Counted from the first letter of the stretch, positions 27,327 to 37,051 are shown. The stretch is DNA of 64,000 bases from Methylophilus sp. 5 (GCF_000515275.1 NZ_KI911560.1:744001-808000), one strand, 5' to 3'. The notes: a model not told the origin generated them from the letters alone. Made by a program: numbers and translations.

Positions 27327-27341
27327 TGATAACAATTCTCA
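27327..27341. promoter_or_regulatory. Fur box before the FcuA-like receptor
   Basis: TGATAACAATTCTCA matches 12 of 14 Fur consensus positions; a second overlapping half (CTATCA) follows. It lies 187 bases upstream of the receptor start, farther than the other Fur sites, so the transcript probably has a long leader. Confidence 0.75.
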
Positions 27342-27400
27342 CTATCAAAATCAATTAAAAGCTCAGCCATAAGCCGGTTGATAACAGTAGAGCAACCATA

Positions 27401-27438
27401 AAAAACAACGCCCTACCGATTGGCAGGGCGTTGTTTTT
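27401..27438 (-). terminator. Rho-independent terminator after the FhuE/FpvA-like receptor
   Basis: CAACGCCCT and AGGGCGTTG pair around a 10-base loop, flanked by A5 and T5. It can end transcription of the receptor gene at 27491-29638 on the minus strand and insulate the next operon. Confidence 0.88.
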
Positions 27439-27490
27439 AGCTTCGAATCAGTCGTTCAAAGTAACCGAAAGCTTGCTCGTAGGCTCAACA

Positions 27491-29638
27491 CTAATATTTC
27501 CATGTAAGCGTCGCCATGCCATTAAACGGTGCTGCGTAAAAGGCTTGGCCATATGCGGAATATCTAAAACTCGACAAGTACTTTTCATCTGTCACGTTAT
27601 ATAAATTGAGGGCCACATCCCACTGCTTGTCAATTTTATAATTAGCCATCAAATTTAAAACAGCGTAACTATCCTGCTCGTAGCGCACAGTGCCAATATC
27701 CACATAGATGTCACTCTGCCAATTGACGCTTGCACCGACTTTTAGATTCTGGACAAATGGCACCTTGTACACAACGCTCAAATGCGCCATATGCTTGGGC
27801 GTGAAGGTGTTCGCACTTGCACCGCTTTGCCCTTTGATGCTGGTTAAGCGGGTATAGCCAGCACTCATACTCAAATGGTCACTCACTTCACCTGACACAT
27901 CGAACTCATAACCTTTGCTCGTCGCCTCTATGCCCTCGTACAACTGGTTAGTTGGCGACGATGGAATAGGCACTGGTTGGTTCTCCTGTTCGGTTTTAAA
28001 TAATGCAAACGAACTATTAAGTGCCTTATTAAACCATTCACTTTTAACACCAAGCTCATAGTTTTTGCCCTCTAATGGGGCTAGTACTGTCCCGCTAGCC
28101 CCCCGCTCCACTTGTGGCCTGTAAATACCCGCATAACTGGCATACAACGAGTTCGCATCGTTCAAATCGTATATTGCACCGACGTAAGGAATAAACTTAT
28201 TATCTTCATTGGCCTTTTGGGCCACGGCATAAGCCTCGCCATCCAATTTATAACTTAACAAGCTACCACCCATCGTAACCTTGAGTCCATCTATTGGATT
28301 TAACTTGGCAGCCGTGTAAAGATTAGTGGTTCTGGTTGAGTAATCAGAGCTTTTACTTTCAGGGCTAAACGAAGGATAAGGAACATCCCCGGCGGCATCA
28401 AAGCTGTCAAGTGGTACGCCCGCCACACTGCGAGAAAACTCCCTCATATTACTGCGACTTAAAGTGGCACCGACGACCAACTCATGCTTGCGCCCCCCCA
28501 ACTCAAATGGCCCATTGGCATAAATATCCGCTACATAGTCCTGTGTCTTAAAGGTATAAAAGAAAGGATTGGTACTTAAGCCCAGGCCCGTGGCACGATC
28601 TTCACTACCAGAGACATAATCATGAGGCCCGGCAGAGGTAACGGCTTTTTGTGTGAGCTGACCTTTAACTTTCCACTCATTATTAAAGTAATGCGTTAAC
28701 TCGGCAAAGCTGATATTGGTATCTACATTGCGGTAACTCCAACTCGGCGCGGTCGAATCAGATACTTTGTAAGGACGCTTGCTGCCATCGGAATACAGCA
28801 AACTCAAACCACCAAACATATTGCCGCTGGCGTCGTTTCTTTGATAGGTATGGCCAATAGCGAAACTGGTGTTATCTGTGAGGTCGGCCTCAATAATGCC
28901 GTAGACAACATCTCGCGTACTACTGTAACGGTCAAGATAAGAGTTCTTCTCCTGGTGTGCTGCGACCAGGCGTGCACGTACACTACCATCACCATTCAAA
29001 GCGCCTGAAATATCGGCATCCAGACGTCTGTTATCCCAAGAACCCAGGGAGGCGTTGGCTTTGGCTTGAAAATCTTTTGTTGTACGTTTACGAATAAAAT
29101 TGATGGTGGCAGAAGGATTGCCAGGACCCGTTACCAATCCATTGGCACCACGCAGCACTTCTATGCGGTCATACAAGGCAATATCCAGATCGCCGTAGTT
29201 CGTCCCGCTAAAACTAATCGGCATGCTAAGGCCATCTACCTGAAAGTTGGTAATATTAAAGCCACGTGAGGTGTATTCGGTACGGTCTGTTTCAAACTGC
29301 TCCACTTTAATACCGGTTGCGTAAGACAACGCGTCATTGACTGTCAAGACACGAAAATCATCCAACTGCTCACGTGTAACTACTGAGATAGATTGTGGCG
29401 TTTCGCGAATGCTTGTATTTAGACGTGTAGCTGTTGCGGTAGATTTAACGGTATATGACTTTGTTTTTTCTGAAGGCTGATCTTTTGCCGCCTGGGAGGT
29501 GACCTTGACCTCCGGCAGAGATTCAACCTCTTCTTTGCGCGCTGAATCTTCAGCATATCCAAGATAAGGAATAGCAAGCAGTAGCGCGGCTACCAGGCTA
29601 CGGTGGCGGAATGAATATGATAATTGTGAATTGCGCAC
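27491..29638 (-). CDS. TonB-dependent siderophore receptor (FhuE/FpvA-like)
   Basis: A 715-aa receptor with signal peptide (LVAALLLAIPYLGYA), TonB-box-like SLPEVKVTSQ, plug with RETPQSISVVTREQLDD, YTSRGFNITNFQVDG and IEVLRGANGLVTGPGNPSATINFIRK, and barrel ending in LTWKY. The LRGANGL-GNPSATINFIRKR pattern is that of hydroxamate and pyoverdine receptors such as FhuE and FpvA. It has no signalling extension of the FpvA type. It is a single-gene unit between a Fur box at 29707 and the terminator at 27401. Confidence 0.92.
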   Translation of the reverse strand: MRNSQLSYSFRHRSLVAALLLAIPYLGYAEDSARKEEVESLPEVKVTSQAAKDQPSEKTKSYTVKSTATATRLNTSIRETPQSISVVTREQLDDFRVLTVNDALSYATGIKVEQFETDRTEYTSRGFNITNFQVDGLSMPISFSGTNYGDLDIALYDRIEVLRGANGLVTGPGNPSATINFIRKRTTKDFQAKANASLGSWDNRRLDADISGALNGDGSVRARLVAAHQEKNSYLDRYSSTRDVVYGIIEADLTDNTSFAIGHTYQRNDASGNMFGGLSLLYSDGSKRPYKVSDSTAPSWSYRNVDTNISFAELTHYFNNEWKVKGQLTQKAVTSAGPHDYVSGSEDRATGLGLSTNPFFYTFKTQDYVADIYANGPFELGGRKHELVVGATLSRSNMREFSRSVAGVPLDSFDAAGDVPYPSFSPESKSSDYSTRTTNLYTAAKLNPIDGLKVTMGGSLLSYKLDGEAYAVAQKANEDNKFIPYVGAIYDLNDANSLYASYAGIYRPQVERGASGTVLAPLEGKNYELGVKSEWFNKALNSSFALFKTEQENQPVPIPSSPTNQLYEGIEATSKGYEFDVSGEVSDHLSMSAGYTRLTSIKGQSGASANTFTPKHMAHLSVVYKVPFVQNLKVGASVNWQSDIYVDIGTVRYEQDSYAVLNLMANYKIDKQWDVALNLYNVTDEKYLSSFRYSAYGQAFYAAPFNGMATLTWKY

Positions 29639-29706
29639 GAGGCTCCCCTGTCAATAAACTGCTGGCTACAGGAGGCTTTTCTCGTTGGCTTGCACTAAGC
29701 CATAAA

Positions 29707-29721
29707 TGATAACAATTATCA
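29707..29721. promoter_or_regulatory. Fur box, near-perfect
   Basis: TGATAACAATTATCA is identical to the site at 7219 and matches 13 of 14 Fur consensus positions. It lies 69 bases before the FhuE/FpvA-like receptor start. Confidence 0.9.
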
Positions 29722-29783
29722 TTCAATACATCAAGAGGACGAGCCAAGCTAGCTGGCTCTCACCATGTAAAATGGTGCTAACC

Positions 29784-30587
29784 TTAAGCCACAGCCCGTG
29801 GCTTCAAGCTTGGGGCGACAATCATTTCGCCGTCCTCGGTAACGGCAGAGGCCAGGCTGACGTTGTATAGCGCTTCGAGCAATGGCAGGGTGACATGCGG
29901 TGTGCGGTAGTCGCCCACCAATGCGCCATGCTTGATAAAGATCAATCGCTCAAAGCCTTGCAGGGCCTGATTAATGTCGTGCAAAATGGCCAGAATGGCG
30001 TGACCGCGTTTGGCGGCAAACGTATAAATCGCCTCCATCAAACTAAACTGCAAGCCCGGGTCCAGCGCGGCCAACGGCTCATCTACCAGCAGCAAGCCCT
30101 GCTCCACATCCCACAGCTGTGCAAACACGCGCGCCATTTGTACACGCGCTTTTTCGCCACCAGACAAGGTGTCAAAACGGCGGCCCAGTAGATGTGCCGC
30201 GCACGCCTGTTCAGCTGCTTGCTGCACAATAGAGTCAAGCGATGGGTCGTGCATGCGTGCCACGCGCCCCAGGCCGATGACCAAGTCAACCGGCAGCCCA
30301 AACGCGACTTCATGCGACTGCGGCAAAATAGCGCGACGGCGGCTTAAATCCGACAGTGACCAATCTTTGAGTGGGCTCTGGCAAAAGTCTGCGCGACCAC
30401 TCGCGGGGGCTAACTCTCGTGCCAGCAATTTAAGCAGAGTCGATTTACCAGCCCCGCTAGGGCCCAATACAGCAACGCGCTCACCGGGTTGAATGGCAAG
30501 TGAAAAGGGGCCAAACGTACGTTGGCCGAGATTCACCGTGACACGATCGAGTGACAACATACTGATGTTTTTTACTGCGTCGGTCAT
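29784..30587 (-). CDS. hmuV: Heme ABC transporter ATP-binding protein HmuV
   Basis: A 267-aa ATPase with Walker A GPSGAGKSTLLK, signature LSGGEKARVQMARV, Walker B GLLLVDEPLAALD and switch LHDINQAL. It belongs to the FecE/BtuD-like importers and is next to HmuU (2 bases) and HmuT, so it energises heme import across the inner membrane. It is the last gene of hutZ-hmuSTUV. A short hairpin (AAGCCAC-GTGGCTT) overlaps the stop but has no T-run. Confidence 0.93.
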   Translation of the reverse strand: MTDAVKNISMLSLDRVTVNLGQRTFGPFSLAIQPGERVAVLGPSGAGKSTLLKLLARELAPASGRADFCQSPLKDWSLSDLSRRRAILPQSHEVAFGLPVDLVIGLGRVARMHDPSLDSIVQQAAEQACAAHLLGRRFDTLSGGEKARVQMARVFAQLWDVEQGLLLVDEPLAALDPGLQFSLMEAIYTFAAKRGHAILAILHDINQALQGFERLIFIKHGALVGDYRTPHVTLPLLEALYNVSLASAVTEDGEMIVAPSLKPRAVA

Positions 30588-30589
30588 GC

Positions 30590-31651
30590 TTAGTTACCCT
30601 TCCTGACACTGGTGAGCAGGACAAGAAAGAAAGGCGCGCCTAACAGGGCCGTAAAGATACCCACCGGGATTTCTGCCGGAATAGCCACGCTTCTGGCGGT
30701 AGTATCCGCCACCAGTAAAATAATAGCGCCGACCAGCATGGCCAATGGCGCAAGGCGGCGCTGGTCAGGGCCGACTACCAAGCGCACAATATGCGGCGCA
30801 ACCAGGCCGATAAAGCCGATGACACCACACCAGGCTACCGAGAATCCGCACAACAGCGCGACCAGAATGATCACGCGGCGGCGCAGATGCCGGACATTGA
30901 TGCCTACATGCGCGGCCGCAGCTTCGCCCAGCGCTAACGCATTCATGGCACTCACCAGCCGCCGCACATACCAGAGAGCAGCCACTAGCAATAATGATAG
31001 TGTCGCCACTAACGGCCAGCTGCCGCCTGCCAGAGAGCCTAGCGTCCAAAAAGTCAGGCTACGTAATTGCTCGTCGGTCGCCAGGTAAGTACACAAGCCA
31101 ATAATGGCAGCAGCCAATGCATTCAACGCAATACCGGTCAGCAATAATCCGGCAATCGAATCTGCGGTCAGCCAGCGTGCAACAGTATCCAGCAATAAAC
31201 ACACCCCAACCGCACCCGCAAACGCAGCCACTGGTAGCACCCAAAAACGCCAGGCAACCGGAATATCAATGCCGCTGCCCGCCAGCACCACAATGGTCAA
31301 GGCCGCTGCACAAGCTGCGCCACTGGTGACCCCTAGCAAGCCTGGGTCAGCCAGCGGGTTACGAAACAGGCCTTGTGTCAGCGCGCCAGACAAGCCAAGC
31401 ACTGCACCCACCAAGGCTGCGAAAAACATACGCGGCAAGCGCAGGTTCCACAGCACATATGCGCCACTGGTCAGCGGCTCTTCGTGGCGCCATAACACCA
31501 TCCAGTCATTTGTGGTCACAGGCACTGCGCCTGCCCATGCGGCCACCCAAAAACACAACAGCAGCACTAACGATAAAAACCAGACCGGCCTGTTGAGCAG
31601 GCCGGTGGTAAAACGCGAAGTCAAGGAGATCGCACCTGCAATCGCATTCAT
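30590..31651 (-). CDS. hmuU: Heme ABC transporter permease HmuU
   Basis: A 353-aa FecCD-family permease with about ten predicted helices. Typical features are NLRLPRMFFAALVGAVLGLSGALTQGLFRNPLADPGLLGV near the N terminus and FIGLVAPHIVRL with the final EIPVGIFTALLGAPFFLVLL. It forms the inner-membrane channel for heme with HmuV and HmuT. The gene overlaps hmuT by 4 bases. Confidence 0.94.
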   Translation of the reverse strand: MNAIAGAISLTSRFTTGLLNRPVWFLSLVLLLCFWVAAWAGAVPVTTNDWMVLWRHEEPLTSGAYVLWNLRLPRMFFAALVGAVLGLSGALTQGLFRNPLADPGLLGVTSGAACAAALTIVVLAGSGIDIPVAWRFWVLPVAAFAGAVGVCLLLDTVARWLTADSIAGLLLTGIALNALAAAIIGLCTYLATDEQLRSLTFWTLGSLAGGSWPLVATLSLLLVAALWYVRRLVSAMNALALGEAAAAHVGINVRHLRRRVIILVALLCGFSVAWCGVIGFIGLVAPHIVRLVVGPDQRRLAPLAMLVGAIILLVADTTARSVAIPAEIPVGIFTALLGAPFFLVLLTSVRKGN

Positions 31652-32568
31652 GTACTCATCACCTTCAATAATGCGTTATCTAATGCGGTCACTGCTTGCG
31701 GCATGCGCGGGCCAAAGCCCAGCATAAACATCGCCTCCAGTGAGGCCACACGGCGCTTTTGCCCTGCTGGCGTTTGTGCCACACCCGGCAGCCTTAACAC
31801 ACCATCAATCCCGCCCACGATATTTAAACCCTGGTCAGTAAACAACACCACATCCGGCTGGGCCGCAATCACAGCTTCCGGCGTTAATGGTTTAAAACCA
31901 TCAAACCCCTGCACTGCATTATGCGCACCGACATAATGTAGCATAGCCTCAGCACTGCTGCCCTTGCCGCCAACCATGACCTGGCCCGGGCTATGCGAGA
32001 GGATAAAAAGCACTCGTGGCGCGGGTGATTTACGGGCCAAAATAGGCTCACGCGCACGCTGCCAGTCAGTTTTCATTTTTTCAACTAATTGCGCCGCCTG
32101 CGTTGGGCGATCAATCAAGCCACCTAGTCGAGTCACGCGATCCAGCACGCCTTCAAACTTGTCATTGGCAGCCAACACGGTCACCGGCACACCTGCCGCA
32201 CTGATTTGACGCAGCACCGCGGGCGGGCCAGCATCCTCAGTCGCAATCACATGGTTAGGCGCCAATGCCAAAATACCCTCGCTGGATAAAGTGCGTGCAT
32301 AGCCCACACTTGGCAGCTTGGTTGCCGCCTCTGGAAACAGTGAAGTGGTATCCACACCAGCCAGCTCATGGCTGGCACCCAAGGCATAAATAATCTCAGT
32401 CAGCGCACCACCGATACTGACAATACGGCGGGCAGATTTTTTATCTGCTGCCCAGGCCATCGTGTGCGGCAGGCAAACGCTGGCAGCGAGCGCACTCGCC
32501 TGCAACAAAAAATGACGGCGGGCTGGTGTTGTTTCCAAATCGTTTTTCGGCATATTTACAAATGACAT
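31648..32568 (-). CDS. hmuT: Hemin-binding periplasmic protein HmuT
   Basis: A 306-aa periplasmic binding protein of the BtuF/FhuD class: signal sequence with an RRHFLL motif and AMAWA cleavage region, which resembles a Tat signal, then RIVSIGGALTEIIYALGASHELAGVDTTS and the long central helix. It passes heme from the outer-membrane receptor to HmuUV. It is one base from hmuS and overlaps hmuU by ATGA-like coupling. A start five codons later is equally possible. Confidence 0.92.
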   Translation of the reverse strand: MSFVNMPKNDLETTPARRHFLLQASALAASVCLPHTMAWAADKKSARRIVSIGGALTEIIYALGASHELAGVDTTSLFPEAATKLPSVGYARTLSSEGILALAPNHVIATEDAGPPAVLRQISAAGVPVTVLAANDKFEGVLDRVTRLGGLIDRPTQAAQLVEKMKTDWQRAREPILARKSPAPRVLFILSHSPGQVMVGGKGSSAEAMLHYVGAHNAVQGFDGFKPLTPEAVIAAQPDVVLFTDQGLNIVGGIDGVLRLPGVAQTPAGQKRRVASLEAMFMLGFGPRMPQAVTALDNALLKVMST

Positions 32569-32569
32569 A

Positions 32570-33658
32570 TTAACTCAGACATAACGCATTATTGTTAAGC
32601 AGGCCTTCAACCAATGCCCGCCATGCAGCAAGCTCTGGCTTGCCGGGTTTGCGCTCACCAAAGAACATTGCAATCACCTCGCCATGCTGGTCGAACAGCT
32701 CCAGCGAAGTCACCACGCCATCCACCGTCGGCTTGCGCACGACCCATGCACTGGCAATATGGTCTTCACGCAAATGCAGGTTAAAGCCTGGGTCTAACAC
32801 ATTAAGCCACGGGCCCATCACCGCAATTTTTTTCACCGGGCCAGAGTGAATCTGAATCATGCCCGGATTACCCACAAACACCATGATGGCGACATTGTCG
32901 TTGGCAGCTGTTTCTAGCAACTGACGTGCACTGGCAGGGTTAACCGGCTGCACAAACTGCTCTTCACCCAGCCGCATGCTTTGCAGGCGTGACACGCCAA
33001 ATTGTTTAAGCAATGCAAAAAAATCATGCGTATCTTGCAGCGCTGCCCAAGCCGCCTGAAAACTTGCTACATCAATGCTGCTATCAGGCTTTTCGGCTGC
33101 CTGCGGAGCAGCTGGCAGCGGCACTAACCCAGGCTGCTGGTTGGCATCGGCAAATTGCACCACCAACGCCTCATAGGCGGCAACATTGCTTTGCGGCTTG
33201 ATAAACACCTTATGAATAGCAGTGCCAGTGGCATCAAAAAACTGCAAACTCTGTTGAGTACTGTTTTCGCCAGGTTCTGACACGGCAAAACCATGCGCCC
33301 ATTGCCCATAAAACGCGCGCAAATCAATGTCAGCACCCAGCACCAGCCCAACGTGATTGGTATCACTCACGTTGGTATAGACACCAGTTTTTTCATGCAC
33401 ACAGGAGAGATTACGCGTCAGAGCCATCACTTCGCCCAAGGGTTCCAGCGCTTTGATCAGCGCGGGCCAAACTGGCTGCAGGCGCGTCGCACGCATCAAA
33501 GCGCCCTCATTGCTCACACCCACATGCGCAGCAATCAGCTCGCCCTCAGAAATTTGCAGTTTTTCTGCAATATCGCGATGGCGCGCCTTACCCGACTGGC
33601 GCTCAATCAAAAATTGCTGACGGATAAACTCAATAGTGTGACTCATGACTGCATCCAT
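32570..33658 (-). CDS. hmuS: Hemin-degrading factor HmuS
   Basis: A 362-aa cytoplasmic protein with two HemS/ChuX-like repeats. The first carries GVSNEGALMRATRL and HEKTGVYTNV; the second carries PGMIQIHSGPVKKIAVMGPWLNVLDPGFNLHLRED. HemS/ChuS/HmuS proteins bind imported heme and hand it to degradation or degrade it themselves. It follows hutZ by 5 bases. A start at the fifth codon (33646) has a slightly better ribosome binding sequence. Confidence 0.93.
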   Translation of the reverse strand: MDAVMSHTIEFIRQQFLIERQSGKARHRDIAEKLQISEGELIAAHVGVSNEGALMRATRLQPVWPALIKALEPLGEVMALTRNLSCVHEKTGVYTNVSDTNHVGLVLGADIDLRAFYGQWAHGFAVSEPGENSTQQSLQFFDATGTAIHKVFIKPQSNVAAYEALVVQFADANQQPGLVPLPAAPQAAEKPDSSIDVASFQAAWAALQDTHDFFALLKQFGVSRLQSMRLGEEQFVQPVNPASARQLLETAANDNVAIMVFVGNPGMIQIHSGPVKKIAVMGPWLNVLDPGFNLHLREDHIASAWVVRKPTVDGVVTSLELFDQHGEVIAMFFGERKPGKPELAAWRALVEGLLNNNALCLS

Positions 33659-33663
33659 TAAAC

Positions 33664-34212
33664 TTAAGCCAGTTCGTCCAGTTTTTGCTGGCTGGCATGG
33701 TCTGGTGCAGCATGGCCTTGATCATTACGGTGTGTGATTTGCAGTAAATCCTGGCCGTTCAAATGATAAGCCTTAGCAAAACCAGCCACATAACTCGCAT
33801 GCGACGGGGTTAATTCCACCATATGAAAGTCTGTCAGTTTGCCAATCGCATCCATGAACTTGCCAAACTTTTCATAAAACAAGGCCATCACCTCATCAAA
33901 TTTGGTGTCCGTTCTAGCGACTTCTTGCGTGTCACATTTGAACACCAGACGTTTTCTGGCAAACAAATGACCAGCATCTTTTTCGCTCTCAATGAACATG
34001 GCTGAACAACGCCCGGTTTCACGCAAGTTGGCGCAATGGGTAGCCAACTCACTCACATAAATATAAAACTTGTTATCGCGTTCGACAAAAGCGGCATAAC
34101 TTGCCTCGGGGATCCCTTGTGCATTAGTCGTTGCTAACTGCACAGATTTAAACAACCCTTTAAAAGCAATGGCTTCTTCGCCGACTGACTGCAACTTCTC
34201 GTTCTCGTTCAC
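33664..34212 (-). CDS. hutZ: Heme utilisation protein HutZ/HugZ family
   Basis: A 182-aa split-beta-barrel protein related to pyridoxamine-phosphate oxidase (KSVQLATTNAQGIPEASYAAFVERDNKFYIYVSELATHCANL). HutZ/HugZ proteins bind heme and can open its ring to free iron. I start at GTG 34212 because AGGAG lies 7 bases in front and the preceding in-frame codons are not family-like. It is the first gene of the heme operon and lies about 109 bases downstream of the Fur box at 34321. Confidence 0.88.
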   Translation of the reverse strand: MNENEKLQSVGEEAIAFKGLFKSVQLATTNAQGIPEASYAAFVERDNKFYIYVSELATHCANLRETGRCSAMFIESEKDAGHLFARKRLVFKCDTQEVARTDTKFDEVMALFYEKFGKFMDAIGKLTDFHMVELTPSHASYVAGFAKAYHLNGQDLLQITHRNDQGHAAPDHASQQKLDELA

Positions 34213-34320
34213 GTCACTTCTCCTAAGTTCATGATGCAAGCCACTGCGCATTGTTTTTTTGTTTACACAGCGCTTGCTGAAACCGTGACTATTCATCACG
34301 GCAATTAATGATATTCTATA

Positions 34321-34335
34321 TGATAATCATTCTTA
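34321..34335. promoter_or_regulatory. Fur box before hutZ-hmuSTUV
   Basis: TGATAATCATTCTTA matches 12 of 14 Fur consensus positions. It lies about 109 bases upstream of the hutZ GTG, consistent with iron-controlled transcription of the heme operon. Confidence 0.8.
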
Positions 34336-34436
34336 TTTACATAAAAAGATTTGATCTATCTGGTGTTGTAAGCAAAAAACAGGGGTGTAAAAAAGAAAAT
34401 TGCGCGATGAACCTAGGCGTTTATCGCCCGGCACGA

Positions 34437-34646
34437 TCACTTACGACGTGAAAACAGCGGCTGTATCCAATAGAAAAATACTGCGACCAACACCGGGATG
34501 GCGATGGCAGCATTCGCGAGATACTCGCGCGCATCGTCAAAAACCAGCGCGAAAATCAAGCCAGCCATAGACACCAGGGCGATGAGCAACGGCCAGAAAA
34601 AAATTTGGGAGAGTTGTTTATTTGGCATAAATAGATGTGTCACCAT
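34437..34646 (-). CDS. Small inner-membrane protein of unknown function
   Basis: A 69-aa protein with two predicted membrane helices (IFFWPLLIALVSMAGLIFALVF and ANAAIAIPVLVAVFFYWI) and a basic tail FSRRK. GAGGTG lies before ATG 34646. It follows the PepSY membrane protein by 39 bases and is the last gene of the tonB-exbBD operon. Similar two-helix proteins accompany PepSY_TM genes in iron operons, but no function is known to me. Confidence 0.65.
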   Translation of the reverse strand: MVTHLFMPNKQLSQIFFWPLLIALVSMAGLIFALVFDDAREYLANAAIAIPVLVAVFFYWIQPLFSRRK

Positions 34647-34685
34647 TATTCACCTCACATGGGCGTACCCATCGTAATCTTGCGT

Positions 34686-35822
34686 TTAATAGGCCTCACT
34701 AAGCGTAATTCTTGAACGGATATCCGGCACATACTGATGCCGCTTTTTCCACCACAGCATCAAGCCGGTCCACAAGACAATAATGGTGATGACATCGAGC
34801 AAAGCCCATAGCCACTTTAAAGTCATGCCGCCATAGTCGCCAAAATGCAGCGGCTGTGAAACCAGCAACGCCACTAAATACCACGGCAAATCGCGGCTAT
34901 CGGTCAGGGTTGCCGTCCGCGCATCCACCAGCACTGGCTTAAACAGCCGCTTGGTCAGTGGTGAGTCGCCACGCATAAAAATACCGTAATGGTGCGGGCT
35001 GGCGTAGTCGGTGCCCGGAAAAGCAATAAAGCCTAATTGCATGTCCGGTTCGGTTTTTTGCGCGACTTGCAACGATGCTTGCAGTGACGCAAATTGCGTC
35101 GGCGGTGGCAGGTTTTTATAAGGCGCAATCATTTGCGACATCTGATCAAACTGCCAGTATTTAATCAACAAATCTGACCAGGCATTGATGACGCCAGTGG
35201 CAGCCACCACCAATGCCCAGCTGAGAATGACAATGCCCAGAAAGTTATGCACATCCAGGCGCTTAAGCTTCTGGCCGCGTTGGCGACGAATTTCGCCAAA
35301 GGCCAATTTGCGCATAAACGGCGCATACAACACCACGCCGGAGATAATAGCCACCAGCAACAAAAAGCCCATCAAGCCTAAAAATAGCATGCCCGGCAAG
35401 CCAGCAAACAAATCAACATGCAGCTTGAACATGACATACATAAAGCCTTCTTCTACCGGCGGCTCACCTAGCACTTGTGCGGTGCGCGCATCTAGCACCA
35501 CCTGCTTAAAGCCACTCTCGGCGGTGGTGGTTTTTGCCATGCTGATGACCCATTGCAGCGGCTCGTCCTCTTCGCGGTACATATACAAAGGCACCATGCC
35601 GGGCTGCTTTGCTTTGGCAGCGGCTAGCATCGCGTCCATGCTGGCCATCGGGCCTTGATGCGTTATTTGCGGCGTCGCAATATGATCGCCCAGCCAATCC
35701 CCAATTTCATGGTGAAAGATCAGCGGCAGGCCGGTCAGGCACAGCAATAGCATAAACACCGTGCACACCAGGCTGGACCATTTATGCACCCATGCCCAGG
35801 TACGGATAGAGGACTGCGTCAT
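34686..35822 (-). CDS. PepSY-associated TM helix protein
   Basis: A 378-aa inner-membrane protein. The N-terminal helix (WSSLVCTVFMLLLCLTGLPLIF) is followed by a periplasmic PepSY part, then GMLFLGLMGFLLLVAIISGVVLYAPFM, a third helix in FLGIVILSWALVVAATGVINAW and a C-terminal helix with WLWALLDVITIIVLWTGLMLWWKKR. It lies 24 bases after exbD, so it belongs to the TonB operon and probably assists iron reduction or release, as other members do by association. Confidence 0.87.
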   Translation of the reverse strand: MTQSSIRTWAWVHKWSSLVCTVFMLLLCLTGLPLIFHHEIGDWLGDHIATPQITHQGPMASMDAMLAAAKAKQPGMVPLYMYREEDEPLQWVISMAKTTTAESGFKQVVLDARTAQVLGEPPVEEGFMYVMFKLHVDLFAGLPGMLFLGLMGFLLLVAIISGVVLYAPFMRKLAFGEIRRQRGQKLKRLDVHNFLGIVILSWALVVAATGVINAWSDLLIKYWQFDQMSQMIAPYKNLPPPTQFASLQASLQVAQKTEPDMQLGFIAFPGTDYASPHHYGIFMRGDSPLTKRLFKPVLVDARTATLTDSRDLPWYLVALLVSQPLHFGDYGGMTLKWLWALLDVITIIVLWTGLMLWWKKRHQYVPDIRSRITLSEAY

Positions 35823-35846
35823 AGAAAAAAGCTCTAGTCGTGTGAT

Positions 35847-36266
35847 TTACGGTTGCGGCTGGCTAACAAAACCCACTTTTTTCATGCCCGCGGTCTGCGC
35901 CTTTGCCAGCACCTCGGCCAACACCTGATAACGCGTGTTTTTGTCGGCACGAATCTGCAACTCAGGCTGCTGCTGCTTGGCCGCCTCATCTGCCATGCGC
36001 GCAGACAAATCAGTCACTTGAATTTCGCTATCGTTCCAGAAGATTTTGCCATCCACATCGACCGCCAGGTCGATCACTTCCGGCTTTTCTTCCAGCGGTT
36101 GCGACGTCGCCTGCGGCAAATCAATTTTGACTGCGTGCGTCAGCAATGGCGCCGTGATAATAAAAATCACCAATAGCACCAGCATCACATCCACCAACGG
36201 CGTGGTGTTGATTTCACTCATGGGCTGAGTGTGCTCACCCGCACTGAATGGATTTTGCCCCATCAT
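35847..36266 (-). CDS. exbD: Biopolymer transport protein ExbD
   Basis: A 139-aa protein with one N-terminal membrane helix. The functional aspartate is in NTTPLVDVMLVLLVIFIITAP; the periplasmic domain ends with AGMKKVGFVSQP. It converts the proton gradient into motion of TonB with ExbB. The gene overlaps exbB by 4 bases. Confidence 0.95.
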   Translation of the reverse strand: MMGQNPFSAGEHTQPMSEINTTPLVDVMLVLLVIFIITAPLLTHAVKIDLPQATSQPLEEKPEVIDLAVDVDGKIFWNDSEIQVTDLSARMADEAAKQQQPELQIRADKNTRYQVLAEVLAKAQTAGMKKVGFVSQPQP

Positions 36267-37006
36267 ACATTGCCACCTTTATTGGCTACTTTCACATGCA
36301 GCTCGGTCACATTGGCTGGCTTGCCGTTGGTTTTTATCACCAATGGCGCACCGGTGGTGAGCAGGGTATGCAAATCTTGCGCAAAACTTTCCAACTCGGC
36401 CATGATGCCGCGATTGGCTTTAATAAAAGCGTTATAAGCCAGCACGGCAGGAATCGCTACCGCCAGACCAATCGCCGTCATAATTAACGCCTCACCCACC
36501 GGGCCGGCCACTTTATCAATAGTGGCAACGCCAGATTGGCTAATGGCGCTCAATGCGTGGTAAATACCCCACACCGTACCGAACAAACCAACAAAAGGCG
36601 CCACGCTACCCACAGAAGCCAGCACAGATAAACCGCTCTCTAATGCGGCTTGCTCTTGCGACAAGGTACGACGCAACTGGCGCGCAATAAACTCATCCTG
36701 GCTGCAAGCCGCGCCTAATGACTGGCTGGCATATTGCTGGTGATGCTGGGTCGACTCGGCTGCCGTCACTGCCAGGCGAAACGCCGGCGATTGCAACTGC
36801 GGCTCTTGCAGCGCTTCTTGCAACGTGGCCTTACGCCAGAACTGACGCACATAAGAAGACACATCACGCTTGCGTTTAAATACTTGCCAGGTTTTAACCA
36901 GAATAAAATACCAGCTCAACACTGACATCGTTAGTAAAATCAGCGCCACCAAAACCGACACCACACCGCCTTCGGTGATAAAAGCCAAACCACTTGTTGA
37001 TTGCAT
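36263..37006 (-). CDS. exbB: Biopolymer transport protein ExbB (MotA/TolQ/ExbB family)
   Basis: A 247-aa inner-membrane proton-channel protein with three helices: VVSVLVALILLTMSVLSWYFILVKTW, GSVAPFVGLFGTVWGIYHAL and EALIMTAIGLAVAIPAVLAYNAF, each with the conserved family features. It forms the motor with ExbD and TonB for all TonB-dependent receptors in the window. Confidence 0.95.
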   Translation of the reverse strand: MQSTSGLAFITEGGVVSVLVALILLTMSVLSWYFILVKTWQVFKRKRDVSSYVRQFWRKATLQEALQEPQLQSPAFRLAVTAAESTQHHQQYASQSLGAACSQDEFIARQLRRTLSQEQAALESGLSVLASVGSVAPFVGLFGTVWGIYHALSAISQSGVATIDKVAGPVGEALIMTAIGLAVAIPAVLAYNAFIKANRGIMAELESFAQDLHTLLTTGAPLVIKTNGKPANVTELHVKVANKGGNV

Positions 37007-37051
37007 TAAAAATTTCCCTTCACTGATAACTTGCTAACTATCGACACTTGC

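Noticed and set aside
27176-27370. Possible 64-aa gene on the minus strand upstream of the FcuA-like receptor
   Set aside because: It would start upstream of and run through the Fur box at 27327, so it overlaps the promoter region; the protein has no family resemblance.
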